The notes below the pieces were generated by a model. The model saw only the letters and a program-made list of their open reading frames with translations, was not told the origin of the DNA and did no database searches. The translations under genes and the position numbers were made by a program. 64,000 nt of DNA from contig NW_027102659.1 in NCBI RefSeq assembly GCF_036373705.1, positions 186,001-250,000 of the forward strand, given 5' to 3'. Source of the DNA: Amia ocellicauda. Taxonomy: Eukaryota > Chordata > Actinopteri > Amiiformes > Amiidae. Of this stretch, positions 44,576 through 54,759 are shown piece after piece. The first letter of the stretch is position 1. Each line of letters starts with the position of its first letter.

Positions 44576-45843
44576 ACGGAACGTTTCTCCTCTGATTCAC
44601 CTCAATAATGTTGTCAAACACAGCATACACGACCATATTTACAGTGTGTGGTAGAGGCTGCTTGAAACGCATCTCCAAACGCATATTGCCCGTCATCATC
44701 AGTGAAATATGTTGTCCACACTCTTCGTCAGGGGTCAGGTTGAAACCGTACAGGGTGTAACCGCTGCAGTATTCCCGGCGATCGATCAGCAGAGTTTGAT
44801 CCTTGAGATGGCGACCCGTAGCCAGTACTAGACTGTAATATTCACGAACCGCATTGCCGTTTTCAAAGTCAGGTTGAAAAGGTCTGGATGGAACCTGCAC
44901 ACCATCGACGTACAACGCTATAAATTCCGCGTTATAATGTTTAAAGTTAAAGGGGTTCTTGTTGTAAACCCCGGTAAATGCATCATTATCCACGAGACCT
45001 ATAATAACCTGTTTTGGGAGCTGTCCTAGAAACAGATTTTCCTGGTTCATCACCCGTGTCACTGCGGGGATACTGTGGACTTTCATATAGACTCTTTCGA
45101 TCGGGTACTTGGCGTTTGCCGTCATTAACGCCTGCGCGTATCCTAGTTTAACCGCCGGGGAGACGGACACTTTTTTCACAAACAGCGAGGCCGATAATAT
45201 GGTCAGTTTATATTGTTCAGTATCAGGGGTCATCAGACAAAAAGCACTTTTACTACGGATCATTTTAATTTTAATGTCTACCCCGTTGAGCATGAGTTTT
45301 TCTTGGAAAAATATGTCTGCATGGATATGCCCCATTAGCTCAAAGGTCCTCCCTTCTGTTGAAGAGGCCGTTCTTTTTTGCAAACCCTTATTGAGTCCCT
45401 CTGGATCCTTGTCGTCCATAGCTTCCGGGATGTCTTTGACGAAAGGCTGAACTGTTTGCTTAGGGTCTCCTCATTATAATTAAGGATACACTCCATCATG
45501 GCTCTATAGGGGTAAGTATTGCTGCTTTGACTAATGAGCCGATCTCCCAGGGTCACATCCACCTGTGAAAATTGATGACCCCAGCGTTGGCCGTCTTCTC
45601 GACTGCATCGCCATCCTAATCAGTCACTTTACAGTTCATTAAAATAAATGTGTTATTCAAATCAATATAATCCTCGCCATTGCCAGCTATAAAAAACTCC
45701 AGAGGGGCCGTGTCTGAAATTGCAGAAAGAGGGGGAATCTCTACATATATGATCTTATCTATACTCGTTTGAGTGTATGGAACTGTAAACAGATCCAGTT
45801 CTGATTTGACGCATTCTTCCGATAGACTGTGGACAAAAGACAT
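44562..45843 (-). pseudogene. Major capsid protein, copy C
   Basis: N-terminal MSFVHSLSEECV and C-terminal IIEVNQRRN ends are both present. Interrupted in between, with a few breaks. Confidence 0.83.
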
Positions 45844-45845
45844 GT

Positions 45846-46349
45846 TTAAAAGATGTATCCTGAGGCTCTATTTTTCTTTCTTTGAGACTTTCTTTTTGCA
45901 GGTTTTTTCTTGTGCTGCTTCCTTCTCCGAGTGTTTCCACGATATGTTGGAGAATGAGAGATTCTTCGTTTTTTGTTAGCCACGGATCTTCGTCGCCCTG
46001 GTGGACACATGCTGTTTCTTCTTTTACCCCCCCTCCTCGCCATTACCATGAGACCCGAACCCTCCTGATGCTCATGGCTAGCTGCCCGGTTCATAACATT
46101 GGTGAACACGTCACTAACAATATTTTTAGCCGCTGATTTCAAGTGGGGTCTGGCTATAGCAAAGCCTCTCTTAAGCAGGGGTACGGCCATTCTAAAGAGA
46201 CCATGAAAGAGTCCTCCTAGACCGGCGCCATACATTGTGGGGGCTCCTACAAAACCGGGCAAGCCGTTCCCGGCTTGCATCTTGTAATAATCCACATAGG
46301 CGCTAGGATCTACATAACCCCTCGAGGTAGCCATTTTAATAATGTACAA
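45846..46349 (-). CDS. pX/pVI-like minor virion protein, copy C
   Basis: Open over 167 codons, the best-preserved copy: N-terminal MATSRGYVDPSAYVDYY, Gly-rich amphipathic helix (about residues 42-65), then a strongly basic C-terminal 50 residues. Probable virion core or membrane-active protein, by analogy with adenovirus pVI/pX. Confidence 0.62.
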   Translation of the reverse strand: MYIIKMATSRGYVDPSAYVDYYKMQAGNGLPGFVGAPTMYGAGLGGLFHGLFRMAVPLLKRGFAIARPHLKSAAKNIVSDVFTNVMNRAASHEHQEGSGLMVMARRGGKRRNSMCPPGRRRSVANKKRRISHSPTYRGNTRRRKQHKKKPAKRKSQRKKNRASGYIF

Positions 46350-47182
46350 ACTGTTTCAGGGGTCGAAAATGTAGTTTGACAATAACTTTACTGAAGCGGA
46401 AGGGTACGTTGATATTCTGATCCGATTTTACTTCGATCGTGATGTTGTCAAATTGGGTCTTTGAGACTGGTACGTAGTGTGGCTTGTCATAAGTAATTGT
46501 GACCATGTCATTGCTTTTACCTTTAATAAGTACATTTCTCAAAAGGGGGACATAACTATCCCCGACCCTCTGGTGGGTTATGATATCCGTATACACATAA
46601 AGAGTGTAAAAGCCGCCCCACCACTTCTGAGAACCTGCTCTCTGTGTCAGAATAGATCCCAAATATACGCCCCAGTTGGCCGCTGGTTTGAATGCTAATA
46701 CCTGGTTTTGACACCTTGTACACTCTGTTTTTAATAGGGTTGTAATATAGCTTGATGTTGGGGGTGCCTTCTGAGAACTGTTTATGCATCTCATCTAATA
46801 TTTTATCCACATTGTCATAATAACCTCCTTGTATCGTGAATGTCCATTGACTCTTTTTAACATCATCAAAAATGGCGAAGGTGGCATCCTTATCTTGTAA
46901 TACAGCCCAAGTGTAAGGATACTGTATTTCCGCCAACCCCACTTCCCACGACCCCCTTAGATCTATAGATTTTCCAAATTGTACCGTGTAACTGGATATT
47001 TCATTTTTAGGGTATATATCGAGAGAGGCGTTACTGGGTAGAGTCACGTAGAAGCCTCCTGATTCCATCTTGAGTATCGAAAGTAATGCCCACAACACAC
47101 CCGCGGGCAAGTTGTTATAAGGATTGAATATCGCAAACCTGTTGTTCCGGGACCCAACTATTGAACTTTTCAGGCCATCCAA
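46336..47182 (-). pseudogene. Minor capsid (penton) protein, copy C
   Basis: Same hallmarks and same interrupted state as copy A. Overlaps integrase by 68 bases and the pX/pVI-like gene by 14. Confidence 0.8.
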
Positions 47183-48206
47183 GCCATTTCATCAACACAT
47201 ATTTTTTCCGGTTCTGGGTTTTTTCAGCTAATATCTTTTCAACTCTGTATACACTGTCTTTACCCACAATAATTTTTTGTAACTCGGCTTCGTAAAACGT
47301 TCCTTCTATATCCTCCCCGTCATAGTCTTTTAACCGGTACACGGGTGGGTCTCTAGCCAACTGTTCGGTAACTGTAAAATATTCGTCAGAAAATGTTTCT
47401 TCATAACCTTTGGCAAAAGTACTCCTTAGCTTTGAAACGCGAACCACATCACCGATGTTGAACTTATAAGTAGTTTTTCCCTTCTTAATAAATGGTCCGT
47501 ATAATTTTTTATAGACCTTAAAAGAATTACTTTGATCAACATCTATAGGCTTCATTTTAATACTGGTGTGATACCCTTGGTTGTAAGCATCGATAAAATC
47601 CTGAACTTTATCAAAATACTTGAACGTGTTGACCGCTGTAAAATATCTCCACATTTTGGTCTTTATGGTGCGGTTAAACCTCTCCACTACCGATGCCCTA
47701 AGCTCATTACCGGTGGTGAAATGATGTATTTTGTGTCTCTTCAGTAGATTCTGAAATTCTCTGTTGAGAAACTCTTTTCCTTTATCAGTCTGCAGTTTTT
47801 TAGGACATCGACCCTGGGACAATATATCCTCAAAGGCCCTTGTCACCGCCCGACCTGTTTTATTATGTAGAATGCGAGCCCAGGCATATTTTGATAACAC
47901 ATCGATACACATCAACATCAATTTGTGACCATTGTTATGTTTTGATAAATTTGACATATCGACTAGATCCATTTGCCATTGTGAGTCTATGTCAGTTGCA
48001 TATACGCGGTTTCTTTTAAAGTTAATCCTGAGAGGTTTATGTAAGGTATAGGCGTCTTGTTCCCGTAACCATTCTGAAACAACCACATCATTAACCTTCA
48101 CTCCGGCCTCAGCGAGTCCTCTTTGAAAACCCTTCTTACCCGCCAAACCCCCAATCTTGGCTGGGTTGTAGTATAGTTCCTGCATTTGGGGAGCTTGCCG
48201 AGTCAT
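47115..48206 (-). CDS. Integrase with chromodomain, copy C (open)
   Basis: Open over about 364 codons from MTRQAPQ; the frame extends six codons further upstream, but the start is taken at 48206 to match the other copies. DDE triad (WQMDLVDM, QTDKGKEF, VVERFNRT) and C-terminal chromodomain in one frame. TATA box at 48246-48253. Confidence 0.93.
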   Translation of the reverse strand: MTRQAPQMQELYYNPAKIGGLAGKKGFQRGLAEAGVKVNDVVVSEWLREQDAYTLHKPLRINFKRNRVYATDIDSQWQMDLVDMSNLSKHNNGHKLMLMCIDVLSKYAWARILHNKTGRAVTRAFEDILSQGRCPKKLQTDKGKEFLNREFQNLLKRHKIHHFTTGNELRASVVERFNRTIKTKMWRYFTAVNTFKYFDKVQDFIDAYNQGYHTSIKMKPIDVDQSNSFKVYKKLYGPFIKKGKTTYKFNIGDVVRVSKLRSTFAKGYEETFSDEYFTVTEQLARDPPVYRLKDYDGEDIEGTFYEAELQKIIVGKDSVYRVEKILAEKTQNRKKYVLMKWLGWPEKFNSWVPEQQVCDIQSL

Positions 48207-48378
48207 TCTGTCAAATAACCACACAGACCCACACTATGCGCAAAGTTTTTATACAAGGTTTTTTATTCAACTTCAGGAGAGCAGATACCCCTTTTAAGAC
48301 ATTTGAGAAAAGTATAACATACACAACAATTTTTTCTACGGTCCAGACAAAATGAAATCAGATGATTGGTTACTTGAT

Positions 48379-48603
48379 CTATATCAACAAATATACCTGT
48401 TTCTTTATCTTGTAGGCACACACCTCAGTTACATATGTAAATAAAACAACATTATGACCTATTTTAAAATTAAACAGAGGTGTATTAAACAGGCTCAGTA
48501 AAAGGTCATACAGATGTTGATGAAATGGCCTAATATCATTCTTGGCCCCCTTGAGCCCTTCATCCCAGTGTTCGTACCCCCCGGTCTTTGTTACAGCAGC
48601 CAT
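48379..48603 (-). CDS. Polinton small accessory ORF, 74 residues, copy C
   Basis: Same gene as at 16290-16514 with several substitutions (for example FNFKIGHNVVLF), more diverged than neighbouring stretches. Confidence 0.4.
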   Translation of the reverse strand: MAAVTKTGGYEHWDEGLKGAKNDIRPFHQHLYDLLLSLFNTPLFNFKIGHNVVLFTYVTEVCAYKIKKQVYLLI

Positions 48604-48771
48604 TCACTTTTCCAGGTTTGAAAGTTGATCCTCATCGATGGTTAAATCTGTAGAGAAAAGGCTCGCGTTGGCTACTTTTCTGTCAAGCACATGGTGTAAT
48701 AGCGCTCTCAGGTTAGCTGCAGAGTGTTGATGACAGAACCAGTTGCAGAAGCAGTCCAGAACATTCCCCAT
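48604..48771 (-). CDS. Polinton small accessory ORF, 55 residues, copy C
   Basis: As at 132-299, stop abutting the next ATG. Confidence 0.4.
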   Translation of the reverse strand: MGNVLDCFCNWFCHQHSAANLRALLHHVLDRKVANASLFSTDLTIDEDQLSNLEK

Positions 48772-48783
48772 GTTCAAAGTCCC

Positions 48784-49632
48784 TTAGTTCAGGTCAGAGT
48801 CTGAATCAGTGGCGTAGATGTCGAATTCTTCGTCGCTGCCCCCAGCTTTAACTTCTTTACGGAAGAAATAAGCTTTTAGCTTGCCAGCGGTTTTTCTACT
48901 CGGCTCATCCAGGTCATTGAGCAGCTGCCCAAGTTTCTCTATTATAAACGGCTCCTTTTTCAGCTCCAGCAAAATCTCATCTATGATTTTCTGGACTTGT
49001 CCCACAGTGACATGTATGTGGGAGTAAGAGAGCGCCTTGATTAGTGCCGGTTTCAGCCACGGTTTGTTCAGTCTTCTGTAAAACACGTTGAAATAGAACA
49101 GGAAATAGTAACGGTCTGGTTCAAACAAACAACTGTGTCTCAACTGACTGGGGTGATTCACTTCACACCCCCGACAGACTTCTTTCAGAGCTCGGTCGAT
49201 GAGAGCACTCAGAATATACACCAGGGTGCTTTTAACCACTCTGCTTACTTGGTCACATACCCCGGGCATAAATCCTGCGTCTTCATCACGCCCCCGGGAC
49301 AGTCCGATGCTCATTGGGTCGCCTGGTGGTTTGTGGGGTGTTTCTCCATCCATTGGACTGACCCCCTCCTGAGACGCACAGACGGTAGACAGTTCGGCAA
49401 AATCGAGGCCCTCCATGAGCTCCAGAGGCTGGGGATCCCCGAGACTCATTTGGACATCCATCGCACCGCATGTTGTTTCGTCCTGAGGGACCGGGGTCTG
49501 AGGTCTTGGAGAGTAACCACAGTCAAAGGGTTCCAGAGTGTATACAAAATCTGGGGAATAGAACCAGGGGTGATCCCGGGTTTGAAGAGGCCTGTAGAGC
49601 CTGTCGACGTCCGCAGCTTTCGGGTAAGACAT
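48784..49632 (-). CDS. Polinton 282-residue accessory protein, copy C
   Basis: Open; the frame extends 12 codons beyond MSYPKAAD, but the shared start is preferred because the TATA-like box lies just upstream. Cys/His motif intact. Confidence 0.58.
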   Translation of the reverse strand: MSYPKAADVDRLYRPLQTRDHPWFYSPDFVYTLEPFDCGYSPRPQTPVPQDETTCGAMDVQMSLGDPQPLELMEGLDFAELSTVCASQEGVSPMDGETPHKPPGDPMSIGLSRGRDEDAGFMPGVCDQVSRVVKSTLVYILSALIDRALKEVCRGCEVNHPSQLRHSCLFEPDRYYFLFYFNVFYRRLNKPWLKPALIKALSYSHIHVTVGQVQKIIDEILLELKKEPFIIEKLGQLLNDLDEPSRKTAGKLKAYFFRKEVKAGGSDEEFDIYATDSDSDLN

Positions 49633-49710
49633 TCTCTTTAATTTTAAACCATGAATGAATTGTTGCACCTTTTATCCTATCTCTTCACTACGTCACGACA
49701 CACCGCCCTC

Positions 49711-50140
49711 TTAGAAGAGAGTAGCCCCTGAGCCGTCAGACCCCCCTCCAAAACCCCACACGTCGTCTGTCGTAGTTCTGCAAGCTTTCCCATTCACACC
49801 TTTCAAAACCCTGAGTCGGAGACTCCATTTCGCATTCTCTTGGACCCTCTTGCAAGCCTTCTAGAGTCTTATCCACAAGCCCCAGATCTCTCCAGGCCAT
49901 CACCTTCAACCAGTCCTCATAAGAGTATTCAATTACCGTCTCAAAAGGTTCCAACGTACCCTCCTTCTCTCCCAAAGCAAGAAGCTCCACTCCAACATAG
50001 CTGGGATCCCTTTTAAAGCGGTAACCCCGTCGAGCCCCCCAGAACAACACCCAGGAGCGTTCAATCTTCAAATTGGTGAGTACAGGAACCCTTGCCCGGG
50101 ATTGTTTCTTGCGGGGTTTCATGTTGATGTCGCTGGACAT
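49711..50140 (-). pseudogene. Polinton right-end acidic protein, copy C
   Basis: Starts MSSDINMKPRKK as in copy B. Shorter than in copies 0 and A; broken. Confidence 0.48.
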
Positions 50141-50258
50141 GTTGAAGAAGCGGGATGTTTCAGAAGCTGAGAATTAAAGAGGTATTGCCTAAAAGAAGCG
50201 CGGGTTCTTAAATAGAGAGGAGAGTTTCGGGGCGTTGCCTTCAGAGGGGTGGGGGTAT

Positions 50259-50443
50259 TTATGGGTGGCCTTGTTGTTCAGGGTTTTATGGGTGCACACT
50301 TTCTGACGGATATGACGTAGGAATAATTAAGGAAATAACTCTACCTAAAATCACGCCCCCCAATTATGACGTAGGAATATTAATAAGCTTAGGGCATACG
50401 TCATAACAAAATAGGCCGCGCCCAAAAAACCCTACTATCTACT
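50259..50443. repeat. Right terminal inverted repeat, Polinton copy C (185 bp)
   Basis: Matches the inverse of 54575-54759 with about five differences by eye. Three TGACGTA/TACGTCA cores. Confidence 0.9.
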
Positions 50444-50449
50444 CTTATG
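50444..50449. other. Target-site sequence CTTATG beside copy C right end
   Basis: Six-base target sequence, followed by TAGTTGAAGGCGCAG as in the unoccupied repeats. Confidence 0.87.
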
Positions 50450-50759
50450 TAGTTGAAGGCGCAGTATAGCTCTCATAGTCTGGTGGTGACGGAAGACCAC
50501 CAGCCGTTTGAACAAGCCATTCAGCATCACCTTGTTGGGTTAAGTGCAGGCACTGTCAGAGCGCAGGGCGTCCTGCCTTCGAAAGAGTTTCCGAAGTGTC
50601 CTGATGTGCCCTTTAGCAATGCCAAACAGGTCTGTGAAAATGGCATCCTTTCGCGGCACTTCAGACGCCATCTCACAGTCTAGCCGACCTGAAACGCCTG
50701 AGCCCGTTTTACCAGCAGGTTCCAACGGTAACCGTTTGAAGCAAGAGGCGGCGTTGTCA

Positions 50760-50832
50760 GTTTCTGTAGTGTAGCGGTTATCACATTTGCCTAACGCGCG
50801 AAAGGTCCCCGGTTCGAAACCGGGCGGAAACA
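50760..50832 (+). tRNA. tRNA-Val (AAC)
   Basis: 73 nt. One G-T wobble in the acceptor stem (GTTTCTG) and one in the anticodon stem; T arm perfect; loop CTAACGC, anticodon AAC. Confidence 0.78.
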
Positions 50833-51399
50833 GCCTGCTTTGGGCCGGCCCTTTTCGTCCTGCTTGCCCTCGTGGTTCCCTGCAGGCGGTGGGTGGCTTT
50901 TCTTCATTGGAGTGCCCGAAATCGGTGCTCTCAGAGCGTCCGTCCGTCGACAGGTTGAAATTGTAAACGCTGGTGTAGCCACTTTTAATTAAAATCTGAT
51001 GATGATGATGATGATGTTGTTGTTGTTGTTCTTGTTGTTCTTGTTGTCGTCGTAGTCGCCGTCATTATTATTGTTAAAGTAAAGCAGTAGTTAGATTTGT
51101 TGCTACCGTAAGGTGTAGAAGGCACAATAGCTCTGATAGTCTGGTGGTGAAGGAAGACCACCAGACGTTTGAACAAGCCATTCAGCATCACCTTGTTGGG
51201 CTAAGTGCAGGCACTGTCAGAGCGCAGGGCGTCCTGCCTTTGAAAGAGTTTCCAAAGTGTCCTGATGTGCCCTTTAGCAATGCAAAATAGGTCAGTGAAA
51301 ATAGAAACCTTTATCTCACAGGCTGGCCCACGGGAAACGCCTGTGCGTGTTTTATCAGCCTGCTTCGATGGGAGCCATTCGAAACGCCAGGACGGGTCG

Positions 51400-51472
51400 T
51401 TTTCCGTAGTGTAGTGGCTATCACGTTTGCCTCACACGCGAAAAGTCCCCGGTTCGAAACCGGGCGGAATCA
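51400..51472 (+). tRNA. tRNA-Val (CAC), degenerate acceptor stem
   Basis: 73 nt with anticodon loop CTCACAC (CAC) and intact B box, but mismatches at the end of the acceptor stem. Probably a tRNA pseudogene. Confidence 0.6.
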
Positions 51473-51697
51473 ACCTGCGGTGCACTCGTGCCAGTGCCAT
51501 GTTACCCGTCGCCATCTCTCTGCCCCAAGGCCGGCCGTCGTTTTCTCTTCCTCGGAGTGGCAAGAAATCCTGACCTTGAGAACAAACGGTCGCAGAAGGG
51601 TAGCTTTGCGAGGCGCTGGAACTCACACTTTTAAAATCGATACATGTTGTAGCTGTTACAATACGACCGTAGCAGGATCAGCGACATTGCTGTTACT

Positions 51698-51703
51698 CTT
51701 ATG
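51698..51703. other. Unoccupied Polinton target site CTTATG (1)
   Basis: GCTGTTACT-CTTATG-TAGTCGAAGGCGC: both flanks of the Polinton insertion are joined without an element. It lies 226 bases after a tRNA-Val(CAC). Confidence 0.85.
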
Positions 51704-52406
51704 TAGTCGAAGGCGCAGTATAGCTCTGATAGTCTGGTGGTGACGGAGGACCTCCAGCCGTTTGAACAAGCCATTCAGCATCACCTTGTTGGGCTAAGTG
51801 CAGGCACTGTCAGAGCGCAGGGCGACCTGCCTTTGATAGAGTTTCCTAAGTGTCCCGAAATCGGTGCACTCAGAGCGTCCGTCCGTCGACAGGTTGAAAT
51901 TGTAAACGCTGGTGTAGCCACTTTTAATTAAAATATGATGATGATGTTGTTGTTCTTGTTCTTGTTGTTGTTGTTGTTCTTGTTTTTCTTGTTGTCGTCG
52001 TGGTCGCCGTCATTATTATTGTTAAAGTAAAGCAGTAGTTAGATTTGTTGCTACCGTCAGGTGTAGAAGGTACAATAGCTCAGTGATTGTCTGATGGTGG
52101 CACAAGACGAGCAGCAGCTGTTTGAACAAGCCATTGAGCATCACCTTGTTGGGGTAAGTGTAAGTCTTGTCATAGCTCAGGGCGTTCTTCCTTTGAAAGA
52201 GTTTCCAAAGTGTCCTGATGTGCCCTTGAGCAATGCAAAATAGGTCAGTGAAAATAGAAACCTTTATCTCACAGGCTGGCCCACGGGAAACCCCTGTGCG
52301 CGTTTTACCAGCCGGCTTCGATGGGAGCCATTCGAAACGCCAGGACGGGTCGGTTTTACCAGCAGTCTCCAACGGTAACCGTTCTAAGCAAGAGGTGACG
52401 GTGTCA

Positions 52407-52479
52407 GTTTCCGAAGTGTAGCGGTTATCATGTTCGCCTAACGCACGAAAGGTCCCCGGTTTGAAACCGGGCGGAAACA
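52407..52479 (+). tRNA. tRNA-Val (AAC), degenerate
   Basis: 73 nt, acceptor stem intact, anticodon AAC. The B box reads GGTTTGAAACC and the anticodon stem has a C-A mismatch. Likely a decaying copy. Confidence 0.6.
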
Positions 52480-53024
52480 GCCTGCTGTGGGCCGGCCCTT
52501 TTCGTCCTGCTTGCCCTCGTGGTTCCCCGGAGGCGGTAGGTGGCTTTTCTTCATTGGAGTGCCCGAAATTGGTGCACTCAGAGCGTCCGTCAATCGACAG
52601 GTTGAAATTGTAAATGCTGGTGTAGTCACTTTTAATTAAAATCTGATGATGATGTTATTGTTGTTGTTGTTGTTGTTCTTGTTGTCGTCGTGGTCGCCGT
52701 CATTATTATTGTTAAAGTAAAGCTACCGTAAGGTGTAGAAGGCACAATAGCTCTGTGATTGTCTGATGGTGGCACAAGACAAGCAGCAGCTGTTTGAACA
52801 AGCCATTGAGCATCACCTTGTTGGGGTAAGTGTAAGTCTTGTCATAGCTCAGGGCGTTCTTCCTTTGAAAGAGTTTCCAAAGTGTCCTGATGTGCCCTTG
52901 AGCAATGCAAAATAGGTCAGTGAAAATAGAAACCTTTATCTCACAGGCTGGCCCACGGGAAACGCCTGTGTGCGTTTTACCAGCCGGCTTCGATAGGAGT
53001 TATTTGAAACACCAGGACGGGTCG

Positions 53025-53097
53025 GTTTCCGTAGTGTAGTGGCTATCACGTTTGCCTCACACGCGAAAGGTCCCCGGTTCGAAACCGGGCGGAAACA
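53025..53097 (+). tRNA. tRNA-Val (CAC)
   Basis: 73 nt. Perfect acceptor and T stems, anticodon loop CTCACAC, anticodon CAC, A box TAGTGTAGTGG and B box GGTTCGAAACC present. Confidence 0.85.
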
Positions 53098-53292
53098 ACC
53101 CGTCCCCCATCTCTCTGCCCCAAGGGTGGCTGTCGTTTTCTCTTCCTCGGAGTGGCAAGAAATCCTGACCTTGAGAACAAACGATGTAAGAAGGGTAGCT
53201 TTGCGAGGCGCTGGAACTGACACTTTTAAAATCGATACATGTTGTTGCTGTTACAATACGACCGTAGCAGGATCGGCGACATTGCTGTTACT

Positions 53293-53298
53293 CTTATG
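53293..53298. other. Unoccupied Polinton target site CTTATG (2)
   Basis: GCTGTTACT-CTTATG-TAGTTGAAGGCGC, 196 bases after the tRNA-Val(CAC) at 53025-53097. A second empty site. Confidence 0.87.
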
Positions 53299-53551
53299 TA
53301 GTTGAAGGCGCAAAATAGCTCTGATAGTCTGGTGGTGACGGAAGACCACCAGCCGTTTGAACAAGCCATTCAGCATCACCTTGTTGGGCTAAGTGCAGGC
53401 ACTGTCTGATCGCAGGGCGTCCTGCCTTTGAAAGAGTTTCCGAAGTATCCCGAAATCGGTGCACTCAGAGCGTCCGTCCGTCGACAGGATGAAATTGTAA
53501 ACGCTGGTGTAGCCACTTTTAATTAAAATCTGATGATGATGATGATGATGA

Positions 53552-53582
<31 letters not shown>

Positions 53583-54278
53583 CTTGTTGTCGTCGTGGTC
53601 GCCGTCATTATCATTGTTAAAGTAAAGCAGTAGTTAGATTTGTTGCTACCGTAAGGTGTAGAAGGCACAATAGCTCTGATAGTCTGGTGGTGAAGGAAGA
53701 CCACCAGCCGTTTGAACAAGCCATTCAGCATCACCTTGTTGGGCTAAGTGCACGCACTGTCTGATCGCAGGGCGTCCTGCCTTTGAAAGAGTTTCCGAAG
53801 TATCCCGAAATCGGTGCACTCAGAGCGTCCGTCCGTCGACAGGTTGAAATTGTAAACGCTGGTGTAGCCACTTTTAATAAAAATCTGATGATGATGTTAT
53901 TGTTCTTGTTGTTGTTGTTGTTCTTGTTTTTCTTTTTGTCGTCGAGGTCGCCGTCATTATTATTGTTAAAGTAAAGCTACCGTAAGGTGTAGAAGGCACA
54001 ATAGCTCTGTGATTGTCTGATGGTGGCACAAGACGAGCAGCAGCTGTTTGAACAAGCCAGTGAGCATCACCTTGTTGGGGTAAGTGTAAGTCTTGTCATA
54101 GCTCAGGGCGTTCTTCCTTTGAAAGAGTTTCCAAAGTGTCCTGATGTGTCCTTGAGCAATGCAAAATAGGTCAGTGAAAATAGAAGCCTTTATCTCACAG
54201 GCTGGCCCACGGGAAACGCCTGTGCGCGTTTTACCAGCCGGCTTCGATGGGAGCCATTCGAAACACCACGACAGGTCG

Positions 54279-54351
54279 GTTTCCGTAGTGTAGTGGCTAT
54301 CACGTTCGCCTCACACGCGAAAGGTCCCTGGTTCGAAACCGGGCGGAAACA
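54279..54351 (+). tRNA. tRNA-Val (CAC)
   Basis: 73 nt. Acceptor stem perfect, T stem with one T-G wobble, anticodon CAC. The Polinton copy D insertion point lies 223 bases downstream. Confidence 0.83.
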
Positions 54352-54568
54352 ACCCGCGGTGCACGCGTGCTAGTGCTTTGTTATCTGTCCCTGTAACGCG
54401 GCCGGCCATCGTTTTCTCTTCCTCGGAGTGTCAAGAAATCCTGACCTTGAGAACAAACGATCACAGAAGGGTAGCTTTGCGAGGCGCTGGAACTGACAGT
54501 TTTAAAATCGATACATGTTGTTGCTGTTACAATACGACCGTAGCAGGATCGGCGACATTGCTGTTACT

Positions 54569-54574
54569 CTTATG
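54569..54574. other. Target-site sequence CTTATG beside copy D left end
   Basis: Preceded by GACATTGCTGTTACT as in the unoccupied sites. It forms the left half of the 6-base target duplication. Confidence 0.88.
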
Positions 54575-54759
54575 AGTAGATAGTAGGGTTTTATGGGCGC
54601 GGCCTATTTTCTTATGACGTATGCCCTAAGCTTATTAATATTCCTACGTCATAATTGGGAGGCGTGATTTTAGGTAGAGTTATTTCCTTAATTATTCCTA
54701 CGTCATATCCGTCAGAAAGTGTACACCCATAAAACCCTGAACAACAAGGCCGCCCATAA
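54575..54759. repeat. Left terminal inverted repeat, Polinton copy D (185 bp)
   Basis: Inverse of the right repeats of copies B and C. Starts with AG, as Polinton ends usually do. TACGTCA/TGACGTA cores near 54634, 54669 and 54699. Confidence 0.92.

Larger units (their letters stand above)
35161..50443 (+). mobile_element. Polinton copy C, left end missing, right terminal repeat present
   Basis: Starts at the junction shared with A and B, and ends with the 185-base right terminal repeat and CTTATG. It has the only integrase open over its whole length in the window. Broken, with several breaks elsewhere; young. Confidence 0.92.
50444..54574. repeat. tRNA-Val repeat cluster between copies C and D
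   Basis: Five tRNA-Val sequences in direct orientation, spaced about 0.6-1.25 kb apart, with two unit types. AAC-type units carry the GCCCTCGTGG...GGCGGTGGG 3' flank. CAC-type units carry a different 3' flank ending GCTGTTACTCTTATG. GAT/GTT microsatellites lie near 50997-51048, 51936-51992, 52646-52684, 53531-53590 and 53886-53940. No protein gene is seen in these 4.1 kb. Confidence 0.82.
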
